Shown: one piece after another, positions 63,301 to 64,000 of the stretch | How positions within the stretch are numbered: position 1 is the stretch's first letter | Layout of the letters: each line of letters begins with the position of its first letter | Assembly (NCBI GenBank): GCA_030789695.1 | Contig: CM061134.1 | Span: 60,147,334 to 60,211,333 of the forward strand | Origin: Scilla litardierei | Taxonomy: Eukaryota > Streptophyta > Magnoliopsida > Asparagales > Asparagaceae | DNA length: 64,000 bases | Reading direction: 5' to 3' | Notes under the pieces: generated by a model | Database searches by the model: none | What the model was told of the DNA's origin: nothing | What the model saw: the letters and a program-made list of their open reading frames with translations, nothing else | Position numbers and translations under genes: made by a program

Positions 63301-64000
63301 TGTGTAATCAATTGGAGTCGTTTTAATAATCGACGTGTGCAACTGATGCATGTTTATTGTATATAGTTTTCCCCCCTTTTTCATACACGTTTTTCATTGT
63401 TTATTTCGCTGTTATCTCCCATTTCTCCCATTTTTGTTCCCTCTTTTGCTTTTATGGTCTCTTTTATGCTTTGTAGGAAATACATACTGATTAAGGACCA
63501 TATGGCGTGAATATAGCATGAAGGGGCAAAAGAAGTGGAGCCGAGAGATCAAACAATGCAAAAGGAGGAGATTTGTGAAGGACTGTGATCCAAACGGTCG
63601 TGTCAATTCGACGCGGCTGTGTGTGTCACAACACCCAAAGAAGCAGAGCATAATTCCACATGGCCACGCAGACAAGCACTACACGGCCACATCAACAAGC
63701 CCCAGAACCCATTTCCATGCGGCCGCGTAAAGGATCTCCGAACGGCAGTGTCGCCGAGGAGTTAATTTGAAGATACGTAATCGACGCGGCCTGCGTGAAA
63801 ACAGACGATGCGGTCGCATAATCTAAAAGTACCAAAGACCAAATGGCCGCTCCACATGACTGTTTAGATGCTGACGCAGGCGCGAAGCTGAATTCGACGT
63901 GGTCGCATCCTCAGCGATGCAATCGCGTCGCTGTAACCCCGCCACCCCCAACTTACGTAAGCGAATGACACGACCATGTCTTTTTCAACACAGTCGCATC
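63301..64000. other. LTR-like DNA with iterated GCGGCCGC/GGTCGCAT motifs at the right edge
   Basis: From about 63590 to 64000 short motifs such as ACGGTCGTGT, CGACGCGGC, GCGGCCGCGT, GCGGTCGCAT, TGGTCGCATC and AGTCGCATC recur roughly a dozen times. No gene was seen. The style is that of an LTR or untranslated region of a gypsy or Sirevirus-like element that continues outside the window. Confidence 0.35.

Overview
This is a nuclear plant DNA window, probably from an angiosperm. It has one spliced host gene with canonical GT..AG introns, and almost everything else is nested LTR retrotransposons (Ty3/gypsy chromovirus-type and Tat-type; Ty1/copia Tork-type and Sirevirus-like). No rRNA, tRNA gene, CRISPR array or bacterial-type operon was seen.

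Host gene. The minus strand carries an SLC35F5-like (DMT/EamA superfamily) membrane transporter. Exon 1 is at 29513-29593 and exons 2-5 are at 3668-2089; the remaining 3' exons lie off the left edge. All visible splice sites are canonical and all codon phases join. Intron 1 is 25,844 bp and is filled with transposable elements. The last visible intron also holds a gypsy element (LTR 1362-1752) that runs off the left edge.

Intron 1, left to right. (a) An orphan LTR plus primer-binding site, 4009-4400. (b) A decayed minus-strand copia element, about 4780-14363, with one LTR at 13861-14363. It is split by a truncated gypsy (about 6440-8360) and by a pol-less gypsy with both LTRs (8787-11517). 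(c) A copia RNase H fragment on the plus strand, split by a gag-only Sirevirus-like element (14899-20863, perfect 5-bp target duplication AGAGG). That element's 3' LTR has been entered by a solo LTR (about 19577-20540). (d) LTR debris, 21237-22432. (e) A complete but broken gypsy chromovirus, 22433-28315 (duplication GGGGA).

Upstream of the gene. A large minus-strand Sirevirus-like element (A, about 30157-49742) carries gag and an extra ORF but no pol that I can see. It contains a Tat-type gypsy (32340-39870, duplication ATATC) with gag, a 90-bp tandem repeat and a spliced antisense ORF. It also contains a Tork-like copia block (40176-46013). At 49.7 kb the element-A LTR folds back into an inverted copy. 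That inverted LTR is split by a solo LTR-like insertion (50029-60012, duplication ATTCC), which is itself split by a young copia (50261-57798, duplication AAGGA). From 60373 to the right edge come a decayed copia pol, a solo Sirevirus-like LTR (60662-62469, duplication TATGA) and motif-rich LTR-like DNA.

The most notable points are the very large TE-filled intron with intact splice sites, the LTR foldback, the Tat antisense gene with its own introns and TATA box, the tandem 90-mers, the recurrence of pol-less elements, and GC-rich palindromic patches shared in style by unrelated element families. All family names come from motif recognition by eye; no database search was run.
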